A stretch of 64,000 nucleotides of DNA from Elmis aenea (lineage: Eukaryota > Arthropoda > Insecta > Coleoptera > Elmidae): positions 18,727,466 through 18,791,465 of the forward strand of contig OX393577.1 in assembly GCA_947652605.1 (NCBI GenBank). The letters run 5' to 3'. This document shows positions 1-11,228 of this stretch, piece after piece; positions within the stretch are counted from its first letter, which is position 1, and each line of letters opens with the position of its first letter. The notes beneath the pieces are model-generated. The model had not been told where the DNA came from and searched no databases. It saw only the letters and a program-made list of their open reading frames with translations. Position numbers and translations under genes: made by a program.

Positions 1-145
1 CTGACACAATTCATTGTAAAAAAAAAAAAAACATTTGAACTTCATTCGATAAAAAAATTTCCACGATTTACAAAAATATAAGTTTATAAGGGTTTCCTCG
101 AAAAATAAAAAGTTATAGGAATGCGAAAGTCACACTAAATAATAA
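1..145. repeat. Diverged arm of a TA-flanked MITE
   Basis: Positions 98-140 resemble the right arm of the MITE at 21449-21738: both have an AAAAAGTTATAGG core followed by a TGCGA.AGTCA.ACT.AAT pattern. The weaker match extends upstream through a TATAAG...GTTT stretch. The terminal CACCCGG seen in the complete copy is missing, so this is a decayed, truncated copy. A poly(A) run lies near position 20. No coding potential is seen. Confidence 0.5.
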
Positions 146-1727
146 TAAATAAATAAAGATTTTTTAATCAAAATGTTATCATCTTGTGAATAAAAGTTAC
201 CTTCGTTTAAAAATATTGCCACTGCGTTGAAATTTGACTTAATTAATATTACCTAATATTAATAGATTCAATTATAAACCATTTATCTTTATTTTATGTC
301 TTGTAGAAATAAGACCAGTTACAAGCCTCTTGTCTCTTTGTCGGTCTGTTATTGCTTAAAAACATGATTTCCATTCATCTAATACGGATTTTATTATTTT
401 TTGTCATGGTCCATTGCATTTACAAGACCAAATACTCCATGATAAAATACACATTAGTTTCTTTCTATATTTTTTTCTATTGCCTTAGATAGTCTGGCAC
501 TGTAGTTGCTCTCCTACGTTTTTGGAGTTTTTTACCAGTTCCACTATTTTTAAGCTCAACCTAATCCGCGTTTATAAACATAATATGTTGTTTTTTCTTT
601 ACTTATTTTGTTTTTCATGTTGCTTGGTGCTTGCCTCTGCACAACGTCTATATTTTGCCTTAGATCTTCTTCTGTTTCACTTAGCTTATAACACAATTAA
701 TCCGCTACAAATGCAGACGTATCCGTGTTTCACCTCCTAAGTATCTCCTTGACTGTTACCCAGTTAGAGCTTTTACGCTCTCTTGATTTCCACCCCCCGC
801 TATCAAGTTAAGCTCATTTGAAAGTCCCAGATCTCAGTAAGATTTCACATGTAACTAGACTTTTTGCAGTGACTTTCCTGATTTAGGTCGATCAGGCCTC
901 ACGTCCTTGTTTTTGTTTACCCAACGGCTTTGGAACGTATACAGACGTGGCAGATTATGAGCTTAAATGGAAGTTCTTATTCTGCTTTTTAGTATGCTCG
1001 GCTTTTAAAACGTTGAGTTGAGTACTGAAAATATGTTAACTCGGGCGCGTTTAGACACTTTATCAGCCATGAGATTAGCCGAACACCCTTTTTATAACTA
1101 TTTTAATCACTTACCGCAAAACAGGAGCAAATTAAAGAGCTTTGTGTTGATGGTTTGCTGTGTGGCAGCGAAATCGGAGCAAAATCAGGACTAAAAATAC
1201 AATACATTTTATTTTACTTATTGGTTGACTTTAAAATAAGAAAATTTCTTCTGGATCCCTTAAACAATATTTTACTTTTAATACATACTTTAAATTTACA
1301 TTTCATTCCACTTACCTTCGTCTCACGACAATCCTTGTCTTAAACTACAGTGAACACACCGCCTTTATCGTGTCGTATAACTCTTTTAGTCAGTAATGTA
1401 CTGTCTCTTCCAATTTTCTGCTGAATGGCTTCGATATTTGAAAACGGCTTATAATAAATGAGGATGCTGTAACCCTTGCAGCACGTTTTTTCCTAATAGC
1501 GGAAATCTACAGAAAATATTATTATATAAGTCAATCGCCAACATGGTGCGATTTTTTTTGTTGTGATCAAAAAATTTAAAAATTGTTTAACAATCCAATG
1601 TAAAGTACGTAAAAAAGTGCTTTTAAAAAAAGGTTATCTAAATTTTCATAATTGTATCATTTTCATACGACGTTTCGCACATCTTCAAATAAAAGAAATT
1701 TAAACAAGATCAAAAACGTTTGGAAAG
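146..1727. other. Unassigned AT-rich spacer
   Basis: No gene or repeat is recognised. Short open frames at 522-740 and 1155-1343 have no recognisable domain, no plausible splice context and AT-driven composition, so I do not call them genes. Confidence 0.6.
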
Positions 1728-2575
1728 GCATAGAAACAATTGATTTGTAGGTTAAAAATGACTTTTATTTATCTGTATTATCTCCTCGAAGTACAATGCA
1801 TTTACTTTAACGATCTTCCACGTCATTATGCCCTCTTTGTACACCGATTCGTCGATTCTTCTGCAAAATAAGGGTTTACTGCAGCCATGACCCGCTCATT
1901 TGATAAAAATATTTGTCCTGCCAGGTTTGTTTTTAAGTTTGGAAACATATTTTAGACGGAGAGGGCCAAATTTGAAGAATAAGGTGCATGGGGAATCAAT
2001 TGAAAGCCCAGTTCTTCATTTTTGGATGTCGCAATTCAAGACGAGTGAGCTAGTGCCTTAGTCTGATGAAAAGGTACATTTTTCTTCGCTAAAGCCAGTC
2101 CTTTTGGGTTTCAGTCGCTTCAGTAAGTTAGCACAGGACTCCTCAGTTATATCTTTGGCATTTAAAAAGTCGAAAATCATTGTTGTACCTTTTTAGCTCA
2201 AAAAAACTGTTACCATGACCTTCCTGACCCAGGTGAACTTCTTCGCCTTCTTGTGAGGGTATAATATACAGGGTGATTGGGAACGTGCATTAGAAATAAA
2301 TGAAGAATGAAAACGAGTTATGACCATAATGGCATATGATCTGTTTCATGAAAATAATTTCAAGATGGCGACACTTCCGGAAATACCGGAAGTTGACATA
2401 TACTTTCTTATACAAGTATTTCTTATGCACGGTACTAATCAATCATCCTGTATATGCTACTATTGTTTGAATTGTTTTTTCATCCCTGGCGTGTAGTTAT
2501 GAACTCATGTCTCAATCGAGACAGCGAACTTTTCAAAAGCCTCTCGTATTTCTCTTTGTGTGTAATTTTCAAGCA
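1728..2575 (-). pseudogene. Mariner transposase pseudogene, split by a MITE
   Basis: Read on the minus strand, 2575 to 2452 gives a block like the mariner first-aspartate region (ET.VHNYTPGMKKQFKQ). 2257 to about 1870 gives KVMVTVF, DFLNA, ANLLKRLKPK, and a proline-rich PHAPYSSNLAL block that corresponds to the PHPPYSPDLAP region of the family. From about 1830 to 1730 a block resembling the C-terminal KCIELKGDY follows. Several stops and frame changes interrupt it, and the Trp of the first block is a stop. The reading resumes across the MITE at 2269-2450, so that element inserted into an existing mariner copy. The family normally encodes about 345 residues; about the last two thirds is represented. 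Confidence 0.8.
2269..2450. mobile_element. 182-bp TA-flanked foldback MITE (CAGGGTG ends)
   Basis: The element starts CAGGGTGATTGG and ends CAATCATCCTG. After CAGGGTGATTG the arms continue with CGTGCATTAGAAATA on the left and CGTGCATAAGAAATA on the right in reverse complement. TA dinucleotides flank both ends. A second, inner hairpin sits at the centre (CTTCCGGAAATACCGGAAG). It lies inside the mariner pseudogene and has no coding capacity. Confidence 0.85.
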
Positions 2576-3477
2576 ATACATATACGTAAAATAAAATTAT
2601 ACAGGTTAACAGATGTTTTCACTAGAAATAAATGTTGTCTATCAGTTGGACTATTAATTCTAACAGTGTATTTTTAAAAAACTTTTTTCCAACTTACAGA
2701 TTTCAATTTGCAATAGTTAGGTAAATTTAGTTGACTGAAAATGTCTTTGAATCTCTGAAATATGTCACCATAGGGACCAATCTATCATCCGATAAATGCT
2801 ACATGTTGCTGGTGAATCCTCAATCGCTCCTGACTATATAAATGCAGATGCTACTAGTAGCTGCAAGGGTTACCAACATAGAAATTTTTTGTTAAAAGAA
2901 ATGAGAAGTGAGGTTTTAAACAAATTTTTATTATAAGTTTATAAACGCTAACAAACATTTTTATTAATTCTACAATTTAACGCTTTAATTTCGGTTTAGA
3001 AACAAAACTCGTTTTATTTTAATTTTTTAAGTATAATTATAAAGTTTAGCTACAATATAAAAATTGTGTAATATAATTAAGCGAGAATGGAGAAAGTACT
3101 TTATAATATTTTCATTAGCAAATATTAAGGCCGCAAAAATTCCTGATGAATGATACAAATAAGTTGTACAAACTCTCCCAGAAGTATTAGCAACAATAAT
3201 TGCTTTTGAACTCGACTATAAGAACAGTATGAAATATGATAACAGAATGTATTTTACAAGAATTTAATTTGCAGTAGGTGCCTTTTATTGTGTCCACTGG
3301 CTATTAAATGTTACTGCTACAAAATAACTATTACAAGCCATTAAATTACACCGTGTTTTGATTGTTTAATAAAATCATATTTTCCAATGAATTAATTAAA
3401 TTTCGAACATTGTTTGGCGTAAAATGATTGTTTCTAACACTTTTAGTGGGGTAGGTACTAAACTAACTACAATTGAA
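2576..3477. other. Unassigned AT-rich spacer
   Basis: Nothing recognisable was seen on either strand. Confidence 0.6.
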
Positions 3478-3541
3478 TGACTGAATTTAATGACTGAATT
3501 TAATGACTGAATTTAATGACTGAATTTAATGACTGAATCAA
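3478..3541. repeat. 13-bp tandem repeat, five copies
   Basis: The unit TGACTGAATTTAA is repeated four times without a mismatch, followed by a fifth copy that ends in CAA. It is a simple microsatellite-like array with no associated gene. Confidence 0.95.
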
Positions 3542-3567
3542 GCAGTTCTTTTGGTAAATATATAATT

Positions 3568-3608
3568 TATCTGTAAGTATTAGGTATATAACCTAATACT
3601 TACAGATA
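3568..3608. repeat. Perfect 18-bp inverted repeat with 5-nt loop
   Basis: The left arm TATCTGTAAGTATTAGGT and its exact reverse complement are separated by ATATA. It lies 26 bp downstream of the tandem array. It would extrude or transcribe as a hairpin. It has no T-run, and in a eukaryote there is no reason to call it a terminator. Confidence 0.9.
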
Positions 3609-3967
3609 TAAGTTGAAATGGTAAATCCATACAATTATGTAGATGGTTTTAAAATGATTTAGATTATTTATAAGCTTAAGCCATCAGTTTCAATAAACCT
3701 TATTTTTGTTATTAAAAAACTTATATTAGACATTTGCAAAAAAGAATTATACAGTAAAAAGAACGATGTCAATTTTAACACAAAAATTATACTGGATTTC
3801 AACTACATAGATCCACTTAAAAATAGCATCATCAGCCTGTAAAAAAATACAATACTATTTTTTTAGGATTTCCTATCAAATTTTAACGTTTTCGGAATAG
3901 ATATTTTGATTATTTACTAAAATTCTATAATTCTTAGAGACAAGTGCCTTCGAATTTACTGAATTTA
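3609..3967. other. Unassigned spacer
   Basis: AT-rich sequence up to the left end of the piggyBac-like element. No feature was recognised. Confidence 0.5.
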
Positions 3968-4855
3968 TTAACCATGCAGCGGTGGCGCCGGGTCTCTCAG
4001 ACTCGATCGTCCAAGATTTGGTGTAGAAAGGGGAGGGGTGGAAGTACACTTTACCGCCTTTCGGTACCTTCCTAAAATTCACCATGTTAGCGATTAGTGC
4101 AGAAAGAACAGTAAAAATTTTTTTCCAAACTTTTTGAAGACTTTTGGGTCTGTAAGACCCGGCGCCACCACTAACCGAACGTTCATATCAAGTTCAATAT
4201 TCCACGAATAGGCCAGTTTTCATCGCTTTTGGTAATAAGTGTACAATTTTCAGTGAATTAAATTATACATTAATGTTAATCACAGAAATATGAGTTACGA
4301 AGATGAACAGGCGCGTTTATTGCGTTTATTAGAAGTAGACATTGAAGCTGACGAACAGTTTGACGACGAAGAATCCGGAGAAGAAGTTAATGCAGAAAAA
4401 GATTTCATTTATGTAAAAACAACAACAAAACTCGTTACTTTTGTAAATGTGTAAAAAAAAATTATGTCTGAAGAATGCAGAATTTCGCTGCCCTGTGTGT
4501 GTGACACTGCCAGAAATTTGTTTATAATGTCTCATAATGTGTTATATGAAGGAAAAAAATATGTTTTGGTATTTTCATCATTCATCAAATAAGTTTTTAA
4601 TTTTAGTTTATATATGTATATGTAATATTTCTTCCATTGTAAGACACTTTGGTATTTTTTGAATTTTTTGTAACAAAATTTTGTGACAGCTTTAATAAAA
4701 AAAAATTACTTATAAAAATTATACCTGGGCAACAGAAACAATCGCAAAAAACACAAATTTTATATGGTTGTTAATAAATAACATTGTTTTTAATAGTGGG
4801 TCTGTCAGACCCAGCGCTACCGCTCGTGAAGTGCAAAAGGGCGCCACCACTCAAC
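3968..4855 (+). mobile_element. Internally deleted piggyBac-like element
   Basis: A TTAA at 3968-3971 precedes a left end containing AGCGGTGGCGCCGGGTCT. The right side (4798-4850) carries the corresponding sequence in reverse complement (AGCGGTAGCGCTGGGTCT), followed by another GGCGCCACCACT unit. A near-palindrome occurs three times: 3990-4004, GGGTCTGTAAGACCC at 4146-4160 and GGGTCTGTCAGACCC at 4798-4812. The interior holds only the beginning and the end of a piggyBac-type transposase, so most of the catalytic domain has been lost. The right boundary and its TTAA are uncertain. Confidence 0.7.
4290..4454 (+). pseudogene. piggyBac transposase N-terminus joined to C-terminal finger
   Basis: The ATG at 4290 opens a 54-codon frame starting MSYEDEQARLLRLLE and continuing with an acidic DDEESGEE stretch. 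Acidic, leucine-containing N-termini of this kind are typical of piggyBac transposases. Near 4425-4470 a different frame reads TRYFCKCVKK, resembling the cysteine-rich C-terminal finger of the family. The two ends are therefore joined by a large internal deletion with a frame change. About 500 residues of the usual protein are absent. It sits centrally in the element at 3968-4855. Confidence 0.65.
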
Positions 4856-6089
4856 AATTTCATGAAACACTTAGATACATTGCGCAAGTTATTAGATAAC
4901 AGACAAGTCTTAAATTGAGTGACGATTTGCTACTAATACCGATAGAATTTGTCTTCGTACTTTGTCATTTGCAATTGATCTTATTACGCCAATGGCAACA
5001 TATCTAAATGTATATTCAATTTATTTCCTTAGGTGCATAAATTTTCCTTGAATGGAGTGCTCTGGTTTCTTTCAAAGCAATCGCCTTTAAAATGACCAAA
5101 TTGGTCTAACTTATTTTTCCTATCAGTAATCCTTAAGTTTTTTTCCCAACACGCATAAAACAGGATTGAACGATTTGATCTAAACCGGGGACTGATTTAT
5201 ATAATCCACTTTCTAACCATAATGTGTCGATTTTTCTTGAATTCAAATAGTATCCAGGATACCACAAAAATTTAAAGCTTCTACATTACTGTCGATAATG
5301 TATCTGAACGTTTTAAGGTGTTCATTATATTAATTTACACAACTTGCTGATTTAAAAGGCATTTTTAAATTATGTTTCATTTTTTCTACACTTGATTTTA
5401 ATTTATACTGTGTAAAAAAATGTACATGCCCCAGTACTTAACACGCATAGTATAAATATCCAGCAGAGTGGCTTATCAGTGGTGTGGAAAATTTAAACAC
5501 ATTTGTATTCAAATGGATATGGCAGATAACCGTAATATTCGCAGTTAAAAAATATTTATTTTGACAGCTCGGAAACATAAGCGGATCGTCAAAATGAAAG
5601 TTTGTGGGGACAAAATTACGGTTGTAACAATAACATCGTTTTTAGTGTTCAATATTAAACGCCACATATTTTGCTTACGAATAATTGAATAAAAACAAAA
5701 AAGTGCTAGTAATCATTTAAAAAACAAATAACATTTTTGGTTTGAAATCTTCGATAATTTTTTCTGCTGACGAAGCGACGATATGCTGTTAGAATGAATC
5801 GGGTTAAAATTGAGGAGAATTACAGTAATGAAGTTAAGTTTTAATTAAACATTAACCCACATTGATATACTTTACTTTTAATTCTTTGTCATGCTCTAAT
5901 GCAGTTTTAATTATTAACTAATTTTACAGTTTCGCACTGCCTTATTAGCAAAACATAAATAGAGGTAACTGTGCGAAAATTTTAAAGTCTTTACAACTTG
6001 CACTTGAAAATAAAAGAACAATAGATTAATTTTAGTGGAACAAACTTGTAATTTTTTATTTCGTTAATGATTTTAACATTTTTTCATCA
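4856..6089. other. Unassigned AT-rich spacer
   Basis: No domain, repeat or splice-bounded exon was recognised. Confidence 0.5.
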
Positions 6090-6260
6090 TCATCACCAGT
6101 TTTTTTGGGTTAGGCCCCCAGACCTGTTTCGGCGTTCAACAGTTTTGGAGGTCTACCAATATCTTCCCTTCCTGATGGTTTAATACAGCATCATTTTTGT
6201 TAGTCGTTGTGTCGTCATTCGGCCAATGTATTCCTTCCATCTCTCCCTATTCACTCATGG
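6090..6260 (-). pseudogene. Possible LINE 3' tail fragment
   Basis: On the minus strand the segment reads WKEYIGRM, then, after frame changes, GREDIGRPPK. This recalls the W.GHV.RM and GRPRK.W motifs found near the C-terminus of several LINE reverse transcriptase proteins. The match is short and broken, so this is a weak call. Confidence 0.35.
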
Positions 6261-7930
6261 ACAAAATATTATCCTAGTTCATATTTTATAAATTGATTGA
6301 CGATTCTTTTCTTTCTAAAGCATCTCTTTTAGAGTTCTCAAATTTGACATTTTTGCTTATCCCGGGATTCCGGGAAGAAATCGGAGTTTTTCCGGGAAAT
6401 ACCGGGATCTCAGGTTGTAATAAATTATGTCAGTATTTTAAAATAAATAACCAAAAAAAGGAAGGAAGCGATTTATTGCTTAAAAACAACTCCAAGTCAT
6501 ATATGTAATACATTTTTCTGCATGATTATTATAAATAATAATAAAATAATATAGATGTTAGACTCCAGGTTTCGGTTCTGTTCAGAAGAGAAGGTAAAGT
6601 TAAAGTTTTGTAGAATTTGGTTGGGTTTATTTCTTGGCCACGAAAGGATTGAGGCAGAGCTCCTAAATTGCACATACATGATTTGAAGTTTTATTTAGAG
6701 GGAGTCCAAGAAAATTTGAAAAAAAGTGCTAACCCATGGGTGTATGATATACAGTTTGCATTTTCCTGGTGACCAAGATATCTTGCCGGAAGATGAGATA
6801 GATATACAATACATACTACGCAAGTTAGCATGCTGATGGTTAATACATCTAAAAATGTTGTTAATTTAACAATTAAATATCAATATCTGCAATATCTCTT
6901 TCTAAGTTTTTCACGCAACTTTTCTTGTCTTCACTTTCAGAAAGCGAAAACTTACAAAAGGCAATTTCAAGTGTCATATTGGATGTAAAAATTTATGATG
7001 CATGTAATTTGTCGAACTAAAGGAATGCGAATTTCCAGATTTATCGACGCTGTGGCACACTTCTCATTTTAATATCATACATATCAAAGTTCAAAATGTA
7101 TTGAAAAATGTTGATTCTCTAAATAAAACTGTAAATCCTAAAAAAATTGGCAAGAAACCGTCGTACGACAAATAACTTTAACTTTATGATAAATGAGACA
7201 TTTTAAATTATGTTCGGCATTACGAGTCCGCGCAAAATTTTCGATAGCGCTCGTTCCGTTTTCAAGACCATCGCTTTAAATTATTAAGATTGTTTGCTGA
7301 CGCGGATGGAATTGGGCAATTTTCCGAGCAAAAAGTTTTAAATGATGTGAAATCAAATGTGTTCATTTGATATGCATTGTGTTCAAATTGTTATGTTTGT
7401 GGGTTGGCAGAATGCCAAGACGGTTTTAAAGTAAGGAAAACGAAGATATGATCAACTGTCGCATGTGATTGACACAGACAGCGAAAACTAAAATCGATAT
7501 TTAAAAAAGGAAAGGATAAACCTTTGCTTTTTATAGGGATGTCCGGAGATGGGTTGTGTAAATATTGTAAGGTGATGTATTAACGTGGAACAGAAAACAT
7601 GTTGGGTTTGGGTCATAAATTTTTTTTCTAAGCAGTATTAAAATAAAGCCCGGAAAATGGGTCAGCATTTTGGTAAATATAGGCTTATACTTTCCAACAT
7701 ATTCAATCTTAAGATCAACCACCAACTCTCTCTGAATATTACAGAAAGAGCACATGTTACTTTCGCAGAAAGTTGCTAAATTTGATAATAATATATTAAT
7801 TAATTTAACGATGAACTCTTTTATAATTTTGCACAATACGGAACACTGTTACATTTTTAAAAGCTTAGCACAGTAGTACCTATACCTACTGTTATGAAGC
7901 TAAAAACTACTAACGCTGATCTATAATATA
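6261..7930. other. Unassigned spacer with a CCGGGA-rich patch
   Basis: Positions 6359-6415 contain repeated TCCCGGGATTCCGGGAA-like sequence, a motif resembled again near 35240. It may be the end of an old DNA transposon, but no partner end was found. The open frame at 7531-7836 (minus) has no recognised domain. Nothing else was identified. Confidence 0.4.
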
Positions 7931-8786
7931 CAGGGTGTTTCTTAAAAATTTCGAACAAATTCGGGAGGTGATTTTTTATCAGAAATTAAGGAGGGATTTT
8001 TGTATAAAATTTTTGTCTTAAACGTCTCCTTTCGGAGTTACACCCCCCTAAAGGGGAGCGGTAAAATTAGGTTTTTATTTTATTTCTCAAATTTGGATAT
8101 ATTTCCCATCGTAATAATTACAATCATCTCCCCCCATTTAAAGTGCGAACCCTGTTGGTTTTTTAATTCAGAACTTTTTCGAGGGTTCAAATTTTGCAAT
8201 TAAAAAAAATAATTTAAAGCTTAATTTATTTAGAAACTTTTTCTATTCTTTAGTTTTTTCTAAATAACCTACAGTTTTTGAGTTAAAAAACATAAACAAA
8301 CCCTGGTAACCACCAAAATGAAGCGTTTTATATTACAATATTTAATGCATTTTTAATTATTTTATTTGTTACTCAAAAACTGTAGGTTTTTAGGATAAAC
8401 TAATTAATTAAAATAAAGTTTCTAAACAAAGCAAGCTTTAAAAAAAGCATTTTTATTTGTAAAATTTAACCCACCAAAAAGTTTTGAATAAAGAACTATT
8501 ATCTAATGGTCGCACTTTTCAGCCCCCTGTGAAGAAGGGAGATGATTGAAATTATTACAATGGGAAACCTTTAAATAAGTATAAGGCATCTACCAAATAT
8601 GATTCTCCTACATACCTATATCCAAATTTGAGAAATAAAATATAAACCTAATTTTACCGGTCCCCTTTAGGGGGTTGCAACTTCGAAAAGAGACGTCTAA
8701 GGCAAAAATTTTATAAAAAGTCCCCCCTTAATTTTCGATAAATAATCATTTTCCGATTTTTTTCGCAATATTTAAGAAACACCCTG
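7931..8786. mobile_element. 856-bp TA-flanked foldback element (CAGGGTG family)
   Basis: The left end is CAGGGTGTTTCTTAA and the right end TTAAGAAACACCCTG, with TA on both sides. The two arms are complementary over most of their length, for example ACCTAATTTTACCG near the right arm pairs with CGGTAAAATTAGGT near the left. It has no coding sequence. A related truncated copy lies at 10723-11225. Confidence 0.9.
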
Positions 8787-10377
8787 TAGAATAAAATTTA
8801 TACATATTTGCACCCCCACTATTTAAACTGGTTCATAGGTTCTAATTTTGCAAATGGACATAAACAAATGTTTAAAAATAGGAATAATTTACTTTTTAAC
8901 ATTTTATAAATAACAAATCAAAAAATATGTAACATAATATAATAATAATAATTAAATTGCAGTTGGATCAATAAAAGATTATTTTCTTTAGCTTTTCAAC
9001 ACAATTTTCTTAAACCCATACCTATTCTATTTAAGAAACCGTTTGGTGGTACGATTTAGGATATATAACGAACCATAAAAAACTGATTAAATATTTATAA
9101 TAATAACAACAAAAAAACATTTTTTTTTAATAATCAGGACACAGTTGCAAAGAAACGAACTGCTTTCAGCAATGAATTGTGTTTTTCTTAAAGTAACCAA
9201 TTTTCAGAAATTATTATTAGTAAACCTCTTATTTAGAACATTATTTAATACAAACATTTTTTTACTGCCGTCTTAAAATTTGTAAAAATAACGATTTTTT
9301 ATAACAGCGTAACAGAGTTTTTGCCCAAAGATCTTCTGACGGTGCACTAAGTAATCAAAAAGCAGCTGAGATTAATATAACTTGAACTCATTGTAATAAA
9401 AGCACTTTAAAAACGTCGGATTTGTACGAGCCAAGGAAGATTATGGAAGAAACAATCGACTTTTAAAATTAAAACTTAAAAGGTATCTGTCTTAATTTAG
9501 TCCGTACGTATTTAGCGTGTCTTGTGAGACAGAAACAAGAATAAAGCTTGTTTGTCACGCGATATTTAAAGAATTATTTTTTGCAAATTATAAATACGGG
9601 AACGCTTGACGTAAAAATGAAATTTTTAACTTCAATTACAGAAGAATCATTTGACATGTTAAATTACAACAACATCACAAAGACTTAAAATACTTGCTGT
9701 ATTGTTTAACTTCCCGTATCTATACTTTGTTGCAGTTATAAATTATTTATTATTTATTCATCAGTCCTGCTACTGTTAGGTGTAGGACTATATAAATTAT
9801 TACAAACCGTAACTCTCAATTTTTGCAACTTATCTCCCATATTTTAATCGTTTGTTAATATTTCAATCATCTCTAGATATAAGAAAGTGATAAAGTGTTG
9901 TAAATTATTATAATTTTATTTGCTAGTACCTTGTATGCGATATAGATTAAATATCTGATTAATGTTATCAGCATTAATATAGCGATTACGGCCTTACCAG
10001 TGTTTAATAATAATGGCGTCATTAAATTATCGGGTCAGCATGGCCGGAATGGATACAAGTGTGTACTAAAATCGAGAACAGCAGGGTTAAATAACCGGGA
10101 AGACCTGACACCCAGTTTTATGTTCCGATTTATTCGAAGTGATTTACCTAAAGTGTCGTATACTCCACACGTGATCTGCTAGTTTGATACATCGGCTGCC
10201 TTGCATTCAGAACCGTCTATTTGTAGTTTAACTACAGATATAACATCTAGAATACAAATATGAATAATACATAATAATTTAAGGTGATGATACAGTTAGG
10301 ATATAGTATTTTAACGTACCCTGTATAATTCTAAAACCATTTCTGGGCAAAAACAATTCATTTATTTTTTAGGTAGC
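8787..10377. other. Unassigned AT-rich spacer
   Basis: No gene or element was recognised. The 60-codon frame at 10000-10182 has no supporting domain or splice context. Confidence 0.5.
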
Positions 10378-10540
10378 GGCTATTTGCACCTACAGTAGGT
10401 ACGAATAATTGGCTATTTGCACCTACAGTAGGTACGAATAATTGGCTATTTGCACCTACAGTAGGTACGAATAATCGGCTATTTGCACCTGCAGTAGGTG
10501 CGTACTTGGATATTTGCACTTACTGTATAGGTATATACTG
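10378..10540. repeat. 33-bp tandem satellite with internal palindrome
   Basis: Four adjacent 33-bp units start at 10378, 10411, 10444 and 10477, each beginning GGCTATTTGCACCTACAGTA, plus a diverged partial fifth. Units 1 and 2 are identical, unit 3 differs at its last base, and unit 4 is diverged. Each intact unit contains ACCTACAGTAGGT, a 6-bp inverted repeat around a single A. There are no unique spacers, which excludes a CRISPR array. The array abuts a truncated MITE on its right. Confidence 0.95.
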
Positions 10541-10720
10541 ATTGGAACTAAGTTCTGATACACCTTTTTTTTTCTTTAATTTTAATTTTACATAAATAAA
10601 CGTTTAGACATATAATATGTGTAAATAACCGGAATATTTGAACAAATGTACACCAATATCTCACTTCAGGTTTCGCCGGAAATGACCCTAACTTTGTTAT
10701 TTCAAATGGAACACCCTATA
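10541..10720. repeat. Truncated arm of the 55.4-kb MITE family
   Basis: Shared blocks with 55391-55580 include AGTTCTG.TACACC, GATAAATAAA-type sequence, TTTGAACA.ATGTA and GGTTTCGCCGGAAATGA. Only one arm is present; its inner side is interrupted by the CAGGGCG end at 10723. Confidence 0.8.
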
Positions 10721-10722
10721 TA

Positions 10723-11225
10723 CAGGGCGTTTCTTAAATACTAAGAAAAAAATCGGGAGGCAATTTCTTATCAAAAATTGAGGGGGGCTTTTATATAACT
10801 CTTTTTCGCTTAGACGTCTCCTTTCATAGTTACACGCCTTAAAGGGGAGCGGTAAAATTAGGTTATTATTTTATTTCTCAAATTTGGAGATGTGTAGGAG
10901 AATGACATTTAGTAGATGTTTTATACTTATTAAAAAATTCCCCATAAAAATATTTTCAATTATGTCCCACCTTTACAAGGGGCTGAAAAGTTAGTTAGAA
11001 CTGTTAGTTTTTTAATCAGAACTTTTCAAAGGGTTCAACCATTTTATAATTTAAAAAAATTCTTTAAAAACTTTGTTTATTCAGAAACTTTTTTTATTCT
11101 TAAAATTTTCTTGCAAAACCTACAGTTTTTGAGTAAAAAATAAAATAAGTGAACATAAACTATTAAATATTTTAAAATAAAACGATTCATTTTGGTGGGT
11201 ACCATGGTTTGTTTATGTTCATATT
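10723..11225. repeat. Truncated copy of the 7.9-kb foldback MITE
   Basis: It begins CAGGGCGTTTCTTAA and follows the left-arm sequence of the 7931-8786 element (GACGTCTCCTTTC, AAAGGGGAGCGGTAAAATTA, TTATTTCTCAAATTTGG), then the central region including CATTTTGGTGG. The opposite arm is missing. The initial CAGGGTG is mutated to CAGGGCG. Confidence 0.85.
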
Positions 11226-11228
11226 TAG

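Noticed and set aside
3568..3608. Hairpin as a transcription terminator
   Set aside because: Eukaryotic context, no T-run and no adjacent gene.
3876..4085. 69-codon open frame on the minus strand
   Set aside because: It overlaps the left terminus and palindrome of the piggyBac-like element and has no domain; it is chance coding through the repeat.
7531..7836. 101-codon open frame on the minus strand
   Set aside because: A Cys-x2-Cys is present but there is no recognisable family, no good splice sites and strong AT bias; not supportable as a gene.
10378..10540. Possible CRISPR-like repeat array
   Set aside because: The units are contiguous with no unique spacers, and the context is animal DNA.
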